Under the pieces are notes generated by a model. The model was not told the origin of the DNA. It worked only from the letters and a program-made list of their open reading frames with translations, and ran no database searches. The position numbers and the translations under genes are program-made. Source: Sporosarcina psychrophila (GTDB lineage: Bacteria; Bacillota; Bacilli; Bacillales_A; Planococcaceae). Taken from it: 64,000 bases of DNA. Shown here one piece after another: positions 1-8,118 of this stretch. Each line of letters opens with the position of its first letter. The first letter of the stretch is position 1. The DNA lies in the NCBI RefSeq assembly GCF_001590685.1, contig NZ_CP014616.1, positions 598,501 to 662,500 of the forward strand, read 5' to 3'.

Positions 1-96
1 CAGAAAGGTTGGACGATTAGTGCAATCGCAAGGGAAACAGGATTTAATAGAAAAACTATCCGAAGGCTTCTCAAAAAGGTACTCTCTCTTATTTAA
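1..96 (+). pseudogene. IS21-family istA remnant (N-terminal helix-turn-helix)
   Basis: Frame 1 reads a short helix-turn-helix like the IstA transposase N-terminus (GWTISAIARETGFNRKT), open at the window edge. It stops at TAA 94-96, which overlaps the ATG of the istB fragment. Almost all of istA, including the DDE catalytic domain, is missing, so this is an internally deleted, inactive element. The family call rests on the HTH motif plus the adjacent istB piece. Confidence 0.6.
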
Positions 97-284
97 TGAA
101 GCGTTTATGTAAACCGGATCTTATTATTTTGGATGAGATTGGATACTTTGACTTCGATGAAGTCACAGCCAATGTGTTTTTTCAAATCGTTTCCAAGCGA
201 TATGAAAAAGGGGCTATGATCATTACTTCAAACAAATCTTACTTAGAATGGGGATACATGCAAAAAAGCCTCCAATCAGCATAA
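96..284 (+). pseudogene. IS21-family istB remnant (ATPase helper fragment)
   Basis: The 62-residue fragment covers the Walker B and sensor region of IstB: LIILDEIGY near residue 9, then RYEKGAMIITSNKSYLEWG near residue 35. The Walker A region and the C-terminus are missing; the reading ends at a TAA inside the loop of the following terminator. Intact IstB proteins are about 250 residues. Together with the upstream istA piece this is an IS21 element that has lost most of both genes. Confidence 0.7.
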
Positions 285-302
285 GCTGATTGGAGGCTTT
301 TT
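268..302 (+). terminator. rho-independent terminator
   Basis: A perfect 13-bp stem (GCCTCCAATCAGC with its complement) has a 4-nt loop and is followed by five T. The istB fragment's stop codon lies in the loop. Confidence 0.85.
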
Positions 303-771
303 GAATGATAATAACCATTTTGCACAAACCCACCAACATCCATTATGTTGCCACATACACTCTACACATGCGGAGTGTGGAGAAAACACTTTATACGTTG
401 CTAAGAACATGCTAACATTTTGCTAACGCAATCAAATGAAAAACGGTTAATTCTCATTAAAGATGTTACACCTCTGATTAGCTAAAACCTTGATATACCG
501 CACCTTTGGAACACCTCGTGAAAGATATTACACACTTTCACCTTACGGGCGGCATGATGTAATTCTCTTCACAAGCTATTTTGTGAAGCTGTCTAGTTCA
601 TAATTAATTAGTATAGGAATAACCACTTCTCAGAAAATTGGAGAGGTGGTTATTTTTTATGCTTTTAAAATTAGTTTATCTAGATTGAACTATAGAATTC
701 CATTCAATTTGCTACAGCGCTACTAGTTTTATTGGTGGTAGTGAGAAAAATATAACTAAGCTATACTACAT
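303..771. other. intergenic stretch with a second terminator, no gene seen
   Basis: No supported coding sequence. Around 340-590 the DNA is slightly richer in GC than its surroundings, and it may be further debris of the insertion element, but I cannot align it to anything. The only clear structure is the terminator at 618-658. Confidence 0.5.
618..658 (+). terminator. rho-independent terminator
   Basis: AATAACCACTTCTC pairs with GAGAGGTGGTTATT (14 bp with one G-U pair) around a 9-nt loop, followed by a T run. No recognisable gene precedes it on this strand, so it may be left over from a lost gene. Confidence 0.7.
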
Positions 772-808
772 AAAGCCCTTGAAAACTCTTAATAGAGTTT
801 CCAAGGGC
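772..808 (-). terminator. probable terminator of the acidic repeat protein gene
   Basis: A 15-bp stem (GCCCTTGAAAACTCT region) has a 4-nt loop. Read on the minus strand it lies about 115 nt past the stop of the 925-2353 gene. The T run on that strand is short (TTTAT), so termination may be weak. Confidence 0.55.
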
Positions 809-924
809 ACAAAGTTTTGTCATCATTAAATTCTCAATGTGATCAACCGTAAATCATAGGGTTAAGGCGCGGAAAGATATCACTTCCCGCTAAATAAATT
901 ATTTATATAATTTTAATTGTCATT

Positions 925-2355
925 TTATTTTTTTAGTGAGTTAAATAAAGAATTGTAAGCTGTAACAACTTGTTGATAGTAACCGACTAAGTTGTCCCAA
1001 ACCGTTGATTGAACAGCTTTTTTAGCAGTTTCTTTCGCAGTATCGTCACTATCAACAGGTGTTTCTGCTACATCTTCAGCGGGTTCTTCCGCAGCAGCGT
1101 CACCATCAACAGGTGTTTCTGCTACATCCTCAGCAATTTCTTCCGCAGTATTGTCACTATCAACAGGTGCTTCTGCTACATCCTCAGCAATTTCTTCCGC
1201 AGTATTGTCACTATCAACAGGTGCTTCTGCTACATCCTCAGCAATTTCTTCCGCAGTATTGTCACTATCAACAGGTGCTTCTGCTACATCTTCAGCAGGT
1301 TCTTCCGCAGCAACGTCACCATCAACAGGTGTTTCTACTACATCTTCCGCTACATTGCCATCTTCATCTGGTAAGATCATACCAAGATGTTCTTGGATTA
1401 GGAAATCGTAGTAATCAATTAAACTTCCATAATTTTGTATGACTGATCTATATTCATTTATTTGCTCTTCTGTTATGATAGTACTATCAGTAGATTGGTC
1501 AGGTGACATGGTATCTTCATTGATATTATCGTCAGCTGGCTTTTCTTTTTCATCAGTTTCATTTGTTGACTCATCTTCATCAGTAGACACCTCTGAAGGT
1601 TCCTCTTCAACGACAGTTTCCTCTTCAACAACAGGTAGATTAGTTGCATCGTCTTCAATTACAGGTGCATCCGCTGCATCCTCTTCAACGACAGGTAGAT
1701 CAGTTACTTCGTCTTCAATTACAGGTGCATCCTCTTCAACAACAGGTAGATCAGTTGCATCGTCTTCAATTACAGGTGCATCCGTTGCATCGTCTTCAAC
1801 AACAGGTAGATCAGTTACTTCGTCTTCAATTACAGGTGCATCCGTTGCATCCTCTTCAACGACAGGTAGATCAGTTACTTCGTCTTCAATTACAGATGCA
1901 TCCGCTGCATCCTCTACAACAACAGGTAGATCAGTTGCATCGTCTTCAACTACAGGTGCATCCGTTGCATCCTCTTCAACGACAGGTAGATCAGTTACTT
2001 CGTCTTCAATTACAGGTGCATCCGTTGCATCGTCTTCAACAACAGGTAGATCAGTTGCATCGTCTTCATCTGTAAGATTATCCGAATCATCATCTTCATT
2101 CGGTGCGATTTCCTGCAAATTTTGATTTGCAATTGTACGCATCATTTTTCCTTTTTCAGGTGAACCCGGAATGCTTGATGCAAAAGATGAAACCTCTGCA
2201 CCGTGATTTTTAAACGCTGTTTCCTCACCATTTTCAGCTCCTAAAGCCGAGCCACCTGCTCCGAAAATAGCAGCTGTTATCATTGAGGTTGACATTACAA
2301 ACGGCAAAATCTTCTTGTTCGTGCTTTTCCCTTTTTGATTAGTTTCTTTAACCAA
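925..2355 (-). CDS. exported, highly acidic repeat protein of unknown function
   Basis: The protein is 476 residues from a TTG start; AAAGGGAG lies 11 nt upstream, and the nearby ATG closes after four codons. Residues 1-40 have a basic start (KGKSTNKK) and a hydrophobic stretch ending in ALGA, as in a Sec signal peptide. Residues about 95-250 are 10-residue units of the type VVEDDATDAP or VIEDEVTDLP, and about 350-445 are 18-residue units of the type EDVAEAPVDSDNTAEEIA. The rest is acidic linker, and the C-terminus is a short aromatic helix (YYQQVVTAYNSLF). No catalytic domain or LPXTG sorting signal is visible. The composition suggests a disordered, Asp/Glu-rich surface or matrix protein, possibly cation-binding. 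The near-identical DNA repeats predict length variation between strains. Confidence 0.7.
   Translation of the reverse strand: MVKETNQKGKSTNKKILPFVMSTSMITAAIFGAGGSALGAENGEETAFKNHGAEVSSFASSIPGSPEKGKMMRTIANQNLQEIAPNEDDDSDNLTDEDDATDLPVVEDDATDAPVIEDEVTDLPVVEEDATDAPVVEDDATDLPVVVEDAADASVIEDEVTDLPVVEEDATDAPVIEDEVTDLPVVEDDATDAPVIEDDATDLPVVEEDAPVIEDEVTDLPVVEEDAADAPVIEDDATNLPVVEEETVVEEEPSEVSTDEDESTNETDEKEKPADDNINEDTMSPDQSTDSTIITEEQINEYRSVIQNYGSLIDYYDFLIQEHLGMILPDEDGNVAEDVVETPVDGDVAAEEPAEDVAEAPVDSDNTAEEIAEDVAEAPVDSDNTAEEIAEDVAEAPVDSDNTAEEIAEDVAETPVDGDAAAEEPAEDVAETPVDSDDTAKETAKKAVQSTVWDNLVGYYQQVVTAYNSLFNSLKK
1057..1344. repeat. 54-bp tandem coding repeats
   Basis: About five near-identical 54-bp units encode the 18-residue repeats near the C-terminus of the acidic protein. 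They keep the reading frame, so recombination between units would change protein length without a frameshift. Confidence 0.75.
1640..2075. repeat. 30-bp tandem coding repeats
   Basis: About fourteen 30-bp units, often alternating as 60-bp pairs, encode the VVEDDATDAP/VIEDEVTDLP decapeptides. One unit pair is shortened near 1735, where a half repeat is missing. Long open frames on the other strand here are only shadows of this repeat. Confidence 0.75.
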
Positions 2356-2909
2356 GAATCATCAAACTCCCTTTAATTGAATTTTTTAATCTCGACTACT
2401 AAATAAGAAATTGAAATAACACTCATTCTATTAAGCCGTTATGTTATGTACATCTACCTCCTTCACAAGCCAGAGCCTAAAATTAGGGTCAGTTTTTAAA
2501 ATATCCGTTATGAAGTTTTTCAAATGAATAAATTTAGCAGTGCCCCTTCTGCTTATTAACTACAATAACAAAAGAAAATAACAAGAGTATAACGGTCAAG
2601 TAACAATTTTCCATGGAAATATTAACCCTTGTCATAAATGAAAAACACTCCAAGAGTCCTGACACTTGATTAGCCAAAGACTAAAAAGGGGGGTCTATTC
2701 TAATAGATATGCCTAGTAAATCCAATTTCCACCTTTTATAAAAGCATCGTTAAAGTGCTATGCAAACGTATTGCATTACTTTTATGACATAGATAGTGAA
2801 TGGTCTAAACGATCTAACGTTATTCAATTTTAATATTACATTCAGAAATAGCGAGAAATGGACTACCTATAAAAAACTAAGCATGAACGGTTCTGAGACA
2901 AGCTAAACT
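2356..2909. other. intergenic stretch, no gene seen
   Basis: AT-rich DNA with no supported ORF. It contains the ribosome-binding site and presumably the promoter of the divergent acidic-protein gene. It runs into a decayed groEL tail, so part of it may be degraded coding DNA. Confidence 0.4.
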
Positions 2910-3026
2910 CTACAAAACACAGTATCTCTTGCGGAAATGATACTGACAACTGAAGCTGTTATTGCAGATTCATTTGACGCGAATCCAATTGGCGACGGAA
3001 TGACTGATATGGGCGGCAAGATATAA
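2910..3026 (+). pseudogene. GroEL C-terminal remnant
   Basis: One frame reads LQNTVSLAEMILTTEAVIAD and ends with GMTDMGGKI and a TAA stop. This matches the end of GroEL, where LQNAASV, LTTEAV-AD and the Met/Gly-rich GMPDMGG tail are family hallmarks. A stop codon and a frame change lie just upstream, and no other part of groEL or groES is present. It is therefore a decayed copy or a rearrangement scar. The terminator 86 nt downstream may be the original one. Confidence 0.7.
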
Positions 3027-3111
3027 GAAGGGAATCATACCCTTTCGAAATCATTGCATTGAAGGTCTAGCTTTCATCTTTGACCATATTGCGAACACAT
3101 ATAAAATTGAA

Positions 3112-3152
3112 AAGCATTCTTACCTTAAGGTAAGGTAAGAATGCTTTTTTTT
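3112..3152 (+). terminator. rho-independent terminator
   Basis: A perfect 16-bp stem (AAGCATTCTTACCTTA with its complement) has a 3-nt loop followed by eight T. Confidence 0.85.
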
Positions 3153-3249
3153 CATGAAAGGAAAATAGAAATTAATCTTAAAGAGTTTATATAGGTCAAT
3201 AAAGAGCTTGAAGAATATAACTTCTTTCGGATACTATCTATTGTTTTTA

Positions 3250-3278
3250 ATCGATATGTCGGTTAAAATTATCGATAT
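3250..3278 (+). promoter_or_regulatory. candidate PadR operator (paired ATCGATAT)
   Basis: ATCGATAT occurs at 3250-3257 and again at 3271-3278. The 21-bp spacing places both on the same face of the helix, just upstream of the padR ribosome-binding site. The same core recurs upstream of the second padR gene at 44.0 kb. Autoregulation is typical of PadR exporter operons; binding here is inferred. Confidence 0.45.
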
Positions 3279-3297
3279 AAATAAGGAGAGGGTTTAG

Positions 3298-3759
3298 ATG
3301 AAAAGACGGAGAGGGTTTGTACAAATCGCTATCTTGCATTTACTTAAGGAAGAGTCGATGCATGGTTATCGAATCATGAAGGAATTAGAAGATCGAGCAG
3401 AAGGATTTTACTCGGCAAGTGCTGGTACGGTTTATCCAGCGCTTCAAGAATTATTGGAGCGGGAGATGATAGACCTTGAGTCTACATCGGACAAAAAAAC
3501 TTATGATATTAAAGAAAATGGAATAGCGCGCTTGGAGGAGTTTGCAAATCGGCGTGAAGGGGATTTTTGGGTCGAGTGGAAAGCACGCTTTGTTTGGCAA
3601 AGTTCTGAAGAAGCCATTCAATTAAAAAATACGATAGAAATATGGGAAGCTGAGCTACGAACAGCTATAAAACAGGTAAGGCGGAATCCAGAAGGATCTG
3701 CAAAACTGATTACATTTATAGAAGAAATGACTGAAGTTTTAAAGAAAGATAATAAATAA
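3298..3759 (+). CDS. PadR-family transcriptional regulator
   Basis: This is a 153-residue regulator with AAGGAGAGG upstream of its ATG. Residues 8-75 form the PadR winged helix: ILHLLKEESMHGYRIMKEL, then SAGTVYPALQELLEREMI, then the wing SDKKTYDIKENG. The C-terminal half is helical (about 85-150), as in the dimerisation arm of PadR. It lies 12 nt before the ABC exporter pair and is presumably its repressor, released by the exported drug or lipid-like compound. This layout resembles padR-yfiB-yfiC type operons. The ligand cannot be deduced. Confidence 0.9.
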   Translation: MKRRRGFVQIAILHLLKEESMHGYRIMKELEDRAEGFYSASAGTVYPALQELLEREMIDLESTSDKKTYDIKENGIARLEEFANRREGDFWVEWKARFVWQSSEEAIQLKNTIEIWEAELRTAIKQVRRNPEGSAKLITFIEEMTEVLKKDNK

Positions 3760-3771
3760 GGGGGAAAAGGA

Positions 3772-5514
3772 ATGAAATCCCTACAAAAACTTTTTAAATA
3801 TGTTGAACCCTATACTGTTTTTGCAATTTTAGCTCCACTTTTAATGTGCGTTGAAGTAGCAATGGATTTATTACAACCAATGATTATGCAGCATATTATT
3901 GACGTGGGAATCGCAAATAATGATAATGCTTATGTCATAAAGCTGGGATTGTTAATGCTATTGACTGCTTTTATCGGTTTAATTGGTGGGGCAGGCAGTA
4001 CAATTTACAGTACGAAAGTAGCTGTCAATTTTGCAGCGGATATACGGCGTGATGTGTTTAAAAAGACAGAGAAATTTTCTAGTGAAAATATCGATTCATT
4101 TGGTGTTGGAAAACTTATTACTATTGTGACGAATGATGTTACATCCGTTCAGCAGGCATTAATGATGATGTTGCGCGTTTTTATACGTGGGCCGCTATCG
4201 TTTATAGGGGCTGTTGTGATCGTGTGGTTCACAGCTCGTGAATTGTTCCCCGTATTAGTAGTAGCTATTCCCATACTGATGGCATTAATTTATTATTTTT
4301 CTTCTCAATCGGGAAAGTTGTTTGTGAAAGTACAAAAAGCAATGGATCAAGTAAATACAAAGCTTCAAGAAACTTTTGCTGGTATTCGGGTCATCAAAGC
4401 ATTTAATCGACAGGTTTATGAACAAGAAACGTTCCGAAAGGTGAATGATACGCTAACAAAGCGTAATATGTCTGCGGAGCAAGTGATACTTACATTGATG
4501 CCCATTATGCTTTTCGTTGTCAATCTAGGCGTAGTTGCTGGGATGTGGATGGGTGCGATCAAGGTAAATGAAGGAACACTTCAAGTGGGTGTTATTTTAG
4601 CATTTATAAATTACTTAAACATTATTATGAACGGATTGATGACAAGTAGTCATGTATTAATGCAGATTACGCGGTCGTTTACTTCAGCTAATCGAATCGG
4701 GCAGGTACTGGATACTGAAATCAGTATTCAGGAATCTGAAATAGCTTCTTCACTTCCGGAGACACGGGGTGATATCGAGTTTAGGCATGTGAATTTTAGT
4801 TATAGTAAAAATGGAGAGTATGTACTCAAAAATATTACTTTTCGTGCAAAAGCTGGAGAGACAATCGGCATCATCGGTTCGACTGGCAGTGGAAAATCGA
4901 CGCTTGTTAATTTGATTCCCCGCCTTTATGACCCGGATTCGGGAGAGATTCTCATTGATGGCGTAAATAGTAAGAAATATTCTCTTGAGAGATTAAGAGA
5001 GACAATCGGTTTCGTCCCACAAAAAGCAACGTTGTTTTCGGGACCGATTGAAGAGAATTTACGTTTTGGTAAAGGAGATGCGAGGCTTGTGGAGATGAAA
5101 GAAGCGGCTGATTCCGCAGTTGCTACTGAATTTATTGAAAAGTTGGACGGGGAATTTGCTTATAAGTTAACGCAAGGGGCAACGAATCTGTCCGGTGGTC
5201 AAAAACAACGTCTATCGATGGCCCGTGCTTTTATTCGTCAACCTAAAATTTTGGTGCTAGATGACACCACTTCTGCAATAGATGCTTTATCAGAAGCTTC
5301 GGTTCAACAAGTATTAAAGCAGCGCTATCCAAATACAACCAAGTTCATCATTTCTTCGAAAGTGTCTTCGATTATCGATGCCGATCAAATTCTTGTGATT
5401 GACGATGGAAGAATTGAAGCAAGTGGTTCACATGAAGAATTGCTGGTGAAAAGTAGCGTTTATCGCGGAATTTATGAAACGCAAAGCGGGGGGGGGGGTC
5501 TTTCCTATGAGTAA
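3772..5514 (+). CDS. ABC exporter half-transporter, subunit 1 (YfiB-like)
   Basis: The protein has 580 residues. An ABC exporter membrane domain with six predicted helices occupies about 15-310, followed by a nucleotide-binding domain with Walker A GSTGSGKST near 370, signature LSGGQKQR near 475 and Walker B ILVLDDTTSAID near 497. The Walker B region has Asp-Asp where a Glu usually acts as catalytic base, which is typical of the degenerate half of a heterodimer. The normal H-loop His is also replaced (IISSKVSSI). The partner gene has canonical residues. The C-terminus ends in a Gly run encoded by an 11-G tract, and the stop overlaps the next start by 8 nt. Probable role: multidrug or lipid export as a heterodimer in the cytoplasmic membrane. 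Confidence 0.88.
   Translation: MKSLQKLFKYVEPYTVFAILAPLLMCVEVAMDLLQPMIMQHIIDVGIANNDNAYVIKLGLLMLLTAFIGLIGGAGSTIYSTKVAVNFAADIRRDVFKKTEKFSSENIDSFGVGKLITIVTNDVTSVQQALMMMLRVFIRGPLSFIGAVVIVWFTARELFPVLVVAIPILMALIYYFSSQSGKLFVKVQKAMDQVNTKLQETFAGIRVIKAFNRQVYEQETFRKVNDTLTKRNMSAEQVILTLMPIMLFVVNLGVVAGMWMGAIKVNEGTLQVGVILAFINYLNIIMNGLMTSSHVLMQITRSFTSANRIGQVLDTEISIQESEIASSLPETRGDIEFRHVNFSYSKNGEYVLKNITFRAKAGETIGIIGSTGSGKSTLVNLIPRLYDPDSGEILIDGVNSKKYSLERLRETIGFVPQKATLFSGPIEENLRFGKGDARLVEMKEAADSAVATEFIEKLDGEFAYKLTQGATNLSGGQKQRLSMARAFIRQPKILVLDDTTSAIDALSEASVQQVLKQRYPNTTKFIISSKVSSIIDADQILVIDDGRIEASGSHEELLVKSSVYRGIYETQSGGGGLSYE
5488..5498 (+). repeat. 11-G homopolymer at the junction of two exporter genes
   Basis: Eleven consecutive G encode the Gly run near the end of subunit 1 and lie 8 nt before the ATG of subunit 2, where they may also act as its Shine-Dalgarno. 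Losing one G would place both genes in one frame (QSGGGVFPMSKTS) and fuse them. Confidence 0.8.
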
Positions 5515-7324
5515 AACTTCCGTACAGCCTGTCCCAAATGTAATGGGACGTGCACGTGGGCCAAGAGGATTTGGCGGTCCAGTGGTTAAGGCAAGGGATA
5601 GAAAAGGGACAATCAAGCGAATATGGACATATATGAGGAAGCAAAAAGTAGCAATCATCAGTTCGATTATTTTAGTTGTTTTATCTACTTTATTAGGTTT
5701 ACTCGTACCCTATTTAATCGGTGTGATTATCGATGAATATATCATTCCGAAGAATTTGAATGGTACATTAAAACTTTTAACTTTATTAGCAACTGTATAT
5801 ATTCTCGCATCCATTTTTACATGGTTGCAAACTTTTCTGATGGTTCGTGTATCGCTTCAAACGATCCGAAGATTGCGTCAAGATCTATTTGATAAGTTCC
5901 AAACATTGTCGTTGCGCTTTTTTGATAAACGTACGCATGGCGACTTAATGAGCCGAGTGACGAATGATATTGAAAGCTTAAACAATGCACTTAGTCAAAG
6001 TGTCATCCAAATTTTTTCATCTATTTTAATGGTGTCAGGTGTTGCGATTGCGATGTTTCTATTGAATTGGATGCTTGCAATTGTCTCGCTACTCATTATT
6101 CCATTGATCATTTTTACGACGAAAAAGATTATTAAATATAGTAGCAGTAATTTTATCAAAAGACAGCGTGATTTAGGCGAGTTGAATGGCTTTATCGAAG
6201 AAGCCATTTCAGGAAACGAAGTGATTTCACTTTTCGGTCAAGAGGAAACGACGTTCAAGAAATTTGATGTGGTCAATGAAAGACTACGGCAATCGGCAAC
6301 TGCAGCTGACACTGTTTCGGGATTTCTCGGACCAATCAATAACTTCATTAACAACCTTGGACTGGCATTGATTATTGGCGTAGGGGCACTTATGACGGTG
6401 GAAGGTTTTGCTACAGTCGGGATCATCGCTGCTTTTGTTACGTATTCGCGACAATTTTTCCGACCCATCAATCAGTTATCTAATTTATTAAATACCTTTC
6501 AATCCGCAATTGCTGGTGCAGAGCGGGTATTTGAAATTATGGATGAGCCATCAGATCTACAAGATAAAAAGAATACGATTTCAATTGATTCCTTTAAGGG
6601 GGATGTTGCATTTTCTAATGTAAACTTTTCGTATGAGGATGATAAACCAGTTTTGAAAAATATTAGCTTCCGCGCAAAAGCGGGTGAGAAAGTTGCATTG
6701 GTAGGTCCGACTGGTTCAGGAAAAACGACAATGATCAATCTATTAATGAGGTTTTATGATATAGACTCTGGGGAAATTAACATTGATGGTCGGAATATTC
6801 AGGACTATGAAATTAACCAGTTGCGTGAGAAAATTGGCATTGTGCTTCAAGACACCTTTCTATTTTCAGGGACGATTATGGAAAACATTCGTTACGGTCG
6901 TCTAGAAGCAACGGATGAAGAAGTCGTTGCCGCGGCCCAAATGGCTTCCGCACATGGGTTTATCAAACATTTGCCTGGGCAGTATGAAACGCACATCATG
7001 TTTGGAGGCTCCAGTTTAAGTCAAGGTCAGCGTCAACTACTCGCCATTGCTCGAGCAATTTTAGCAGATTCTGATATATTGATTTTGGATGAAGCGACAT
7101 CGAGCATTGATACGAAAACGGAAATTGAAATCCAACGGGGGCTAGATCAATTATTGAAAGGTCGAACGAGCTTCGTCATTGCTCACCGTTTAAAAACAAT
7201 CGAAAGCGCTGATCGAATTTTAGTCATCCATCATGGGGAGCTCATTGAATCCGGCACGCACGAAGAGCTATTAGCAATGAAAGGCTTCTATCATGAACTA
7301 TATGAAAGTCAGTTTACGATTTGA
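5507..7324 (+). CDS. ABC exporter half-transporter, subunit 2 (YfiC-like)
   Basis: I place the start at ATG 5507 (605 residues), just after the G tract and overlapping the previous stop; an in-frame ATG at 5474 would sit inside subunit 1 with no separate RBS. The exporter membrane domain spans about 40-330. The nucleotide-binding domain has Walker A GPTGSGKTT, Q-loop VLQDTFLFSGT, signature LSQGQRQ, Walker B ILILDEATSSID with a catalytic Glu, and H-loop IAHRLKTI. The signature has Gln in place of the second Gly, which is common in this group. It is the catalytically competent partner of subunit 1. Confidence 0.9.
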   Translation: MSKTSVQPVPNVMGRARGPRGFGGPVVKARDRKGTIKRIWTYMRKQKVAIISSIILVVLSTLLGLLVPYLIGVIIDEYIIPKNLNGTLKLLTLLATVYILASIFTWLQTFLMVRVSLQTIRRLRQDLFDKFQTLSLRFFDKRTHGDLMSRVTNDIESLNNALSQSVIQIFSSILMVSGVAIAMFLLNWMLAIVSLLIIPLIIFTTKKIIKYSSSNFIKRQRDLGELNGFIEEAISGNEVISLFGQEETTFKKFDVVNERLRQSATAADTVSGFLGPINNFINNLGLALIIGVGALMTVEGFATVGIIAAFVTYSRQFFRPINQLSNLLNTFQSAIAGAERVFEIMDEPSDLQDKKNTISIDSFKGDVAFSNVNFSYEDDKPVLKNISFRAKAGEKVALVGPTGSGKTTMINLLMRFYDIDSGEINIDGRNIQDYEINQLREKIGIVLQDTFLFSGTIMENIRYGRLEATDEEVVAAAQMASAHGFIKHLPGQYETHIMFGGSSLSQGQRQLLAIARAILADSDILILDEATSSIDTKTEIEIQRGLDQLLKGRTSFVIAHRLKTIESADRILVIHHGELIESGTHEELLAMKGFYHELYESQFTI

Positions 7325-7419
7325 ATATTAATGCTTGCGTGAGCCCTAGGAGGATTGGGTACAATAAAAACTATGAATCCCTATTGTATCAAAGGGCAAT
7401 TGGTGTTTCATTATAAAAA

Positions 7420-7461
7420 GGGCGCTCATCAATTCGCTGAATTGGTAAGTGGCCTTTTTTT
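7420..7461 (+). terminator. rho-independent terminator of the exporter operon
   Basis: An imperfect 15-bp stem (GGCGCTCATCAATTC with GAATTGGTAAGTGGCC) has a 3-nt loop and eight T. Confidence 0.75.
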
Positions 7462-8118
7462 CTAATCCTCGTGTTAATTTTAGGTACCTATTCATGTAGG
7501 AATTCAGATAATGCACTATTATTGGATAAAGTTAAAACATATATAGGACAAACTTTAATGCATACTTAAAAAGGGTGTAAATGATTCTCTTGGGGTCGCA
7601 TACGCTGCCTTTGGAGGGAGTGAGCCTCGGTTTAAGAAACAGTGTGTACATTTATGCATCTGCATTGGATGAATTCGGTGTAACGCTTAAAAAATTAAAT
7701 GTTATTTCCGATATTCTTCGTGCCTTCCAATCAATTCAAGATGTGATTAGAAAAGCTTCCAACTGAATAAAAGTGGGAAAATGCGGAGTTCTCCCAATAA
7801 TAATGCGGACGCCTTCTCGTTGTCTGAAATTTATGGGAATGAAAATTGTGATTAACGTTTAAGTCGGCGTCTTCCCGTCTAGACTTAGGTGTCTAATAGT
7901 TTTTGCTTTTGTTCCATAATTAAGAAGTTAGTTTAGAATCAGAATCTTGAATTTGAAGTAATTTTATTCTATTATTATAGGGTTGGTTAAAGTGCCACGA
8001 GTTAAATGAAAAAATTTCCAAATGGAAGAAGTTCATCGTTTTATTATTTTAGCTATCAATTTCATTAATGCACATAAACTTTCACTAACTTTGAGAACAA
8101 GGAGAAAAGAAGAAACAA
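7462..8118. other. long intergenic stretch with one doubtful small ORF
   Basis: Nothing recognisable apart from the 61-codon ORF at 7581-7766, listed separately. Weak inverted sequences near 7870-7890 do not form a convincing terminator. Confidence 0.4.
7581..7766 (+). CDS. small ORF, unrecognised
   Basis: The 61-codon ORF starts at ATG behind AAAGGGTGTAA, a modest Shine-Dalgarno. The peptide is mixed hydrophobic and polar (YIYASALDEFGVTLKKLN) without a signal peptide, membrane segment or known motif. It could be a genuine small protein or the tail of a decayed gene; a short protein-like stretch in another frame lies just upstream (7471-7569). Function unknown. Confidence 0.3.
   Translation: MILLGSHTLPLEGVSLGLRNSVYIYASALDEFGVTLKKLNVISDILRAFQSIQDVIRKASN

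Noticed and set aside
1473..1658. 61-codon minus-strand ORF inside the acidic repeat gene
   Set aside because: It overlaps the real gene in another frame and has no RBS of its own.
1009..2125. Long plus-strand ORFs opposite the acidic repeat protein
   Set aside because: They are antisense shadows of the repeats, rich in Ser/Thr, Gln or Cys/Phe strings, with no RBS.
5372..5658. Minus-strand ORFs across the exporter gene junction
   Set aside because: They are shadows of the two ABC genes, with no RBS and unlike any protein family.
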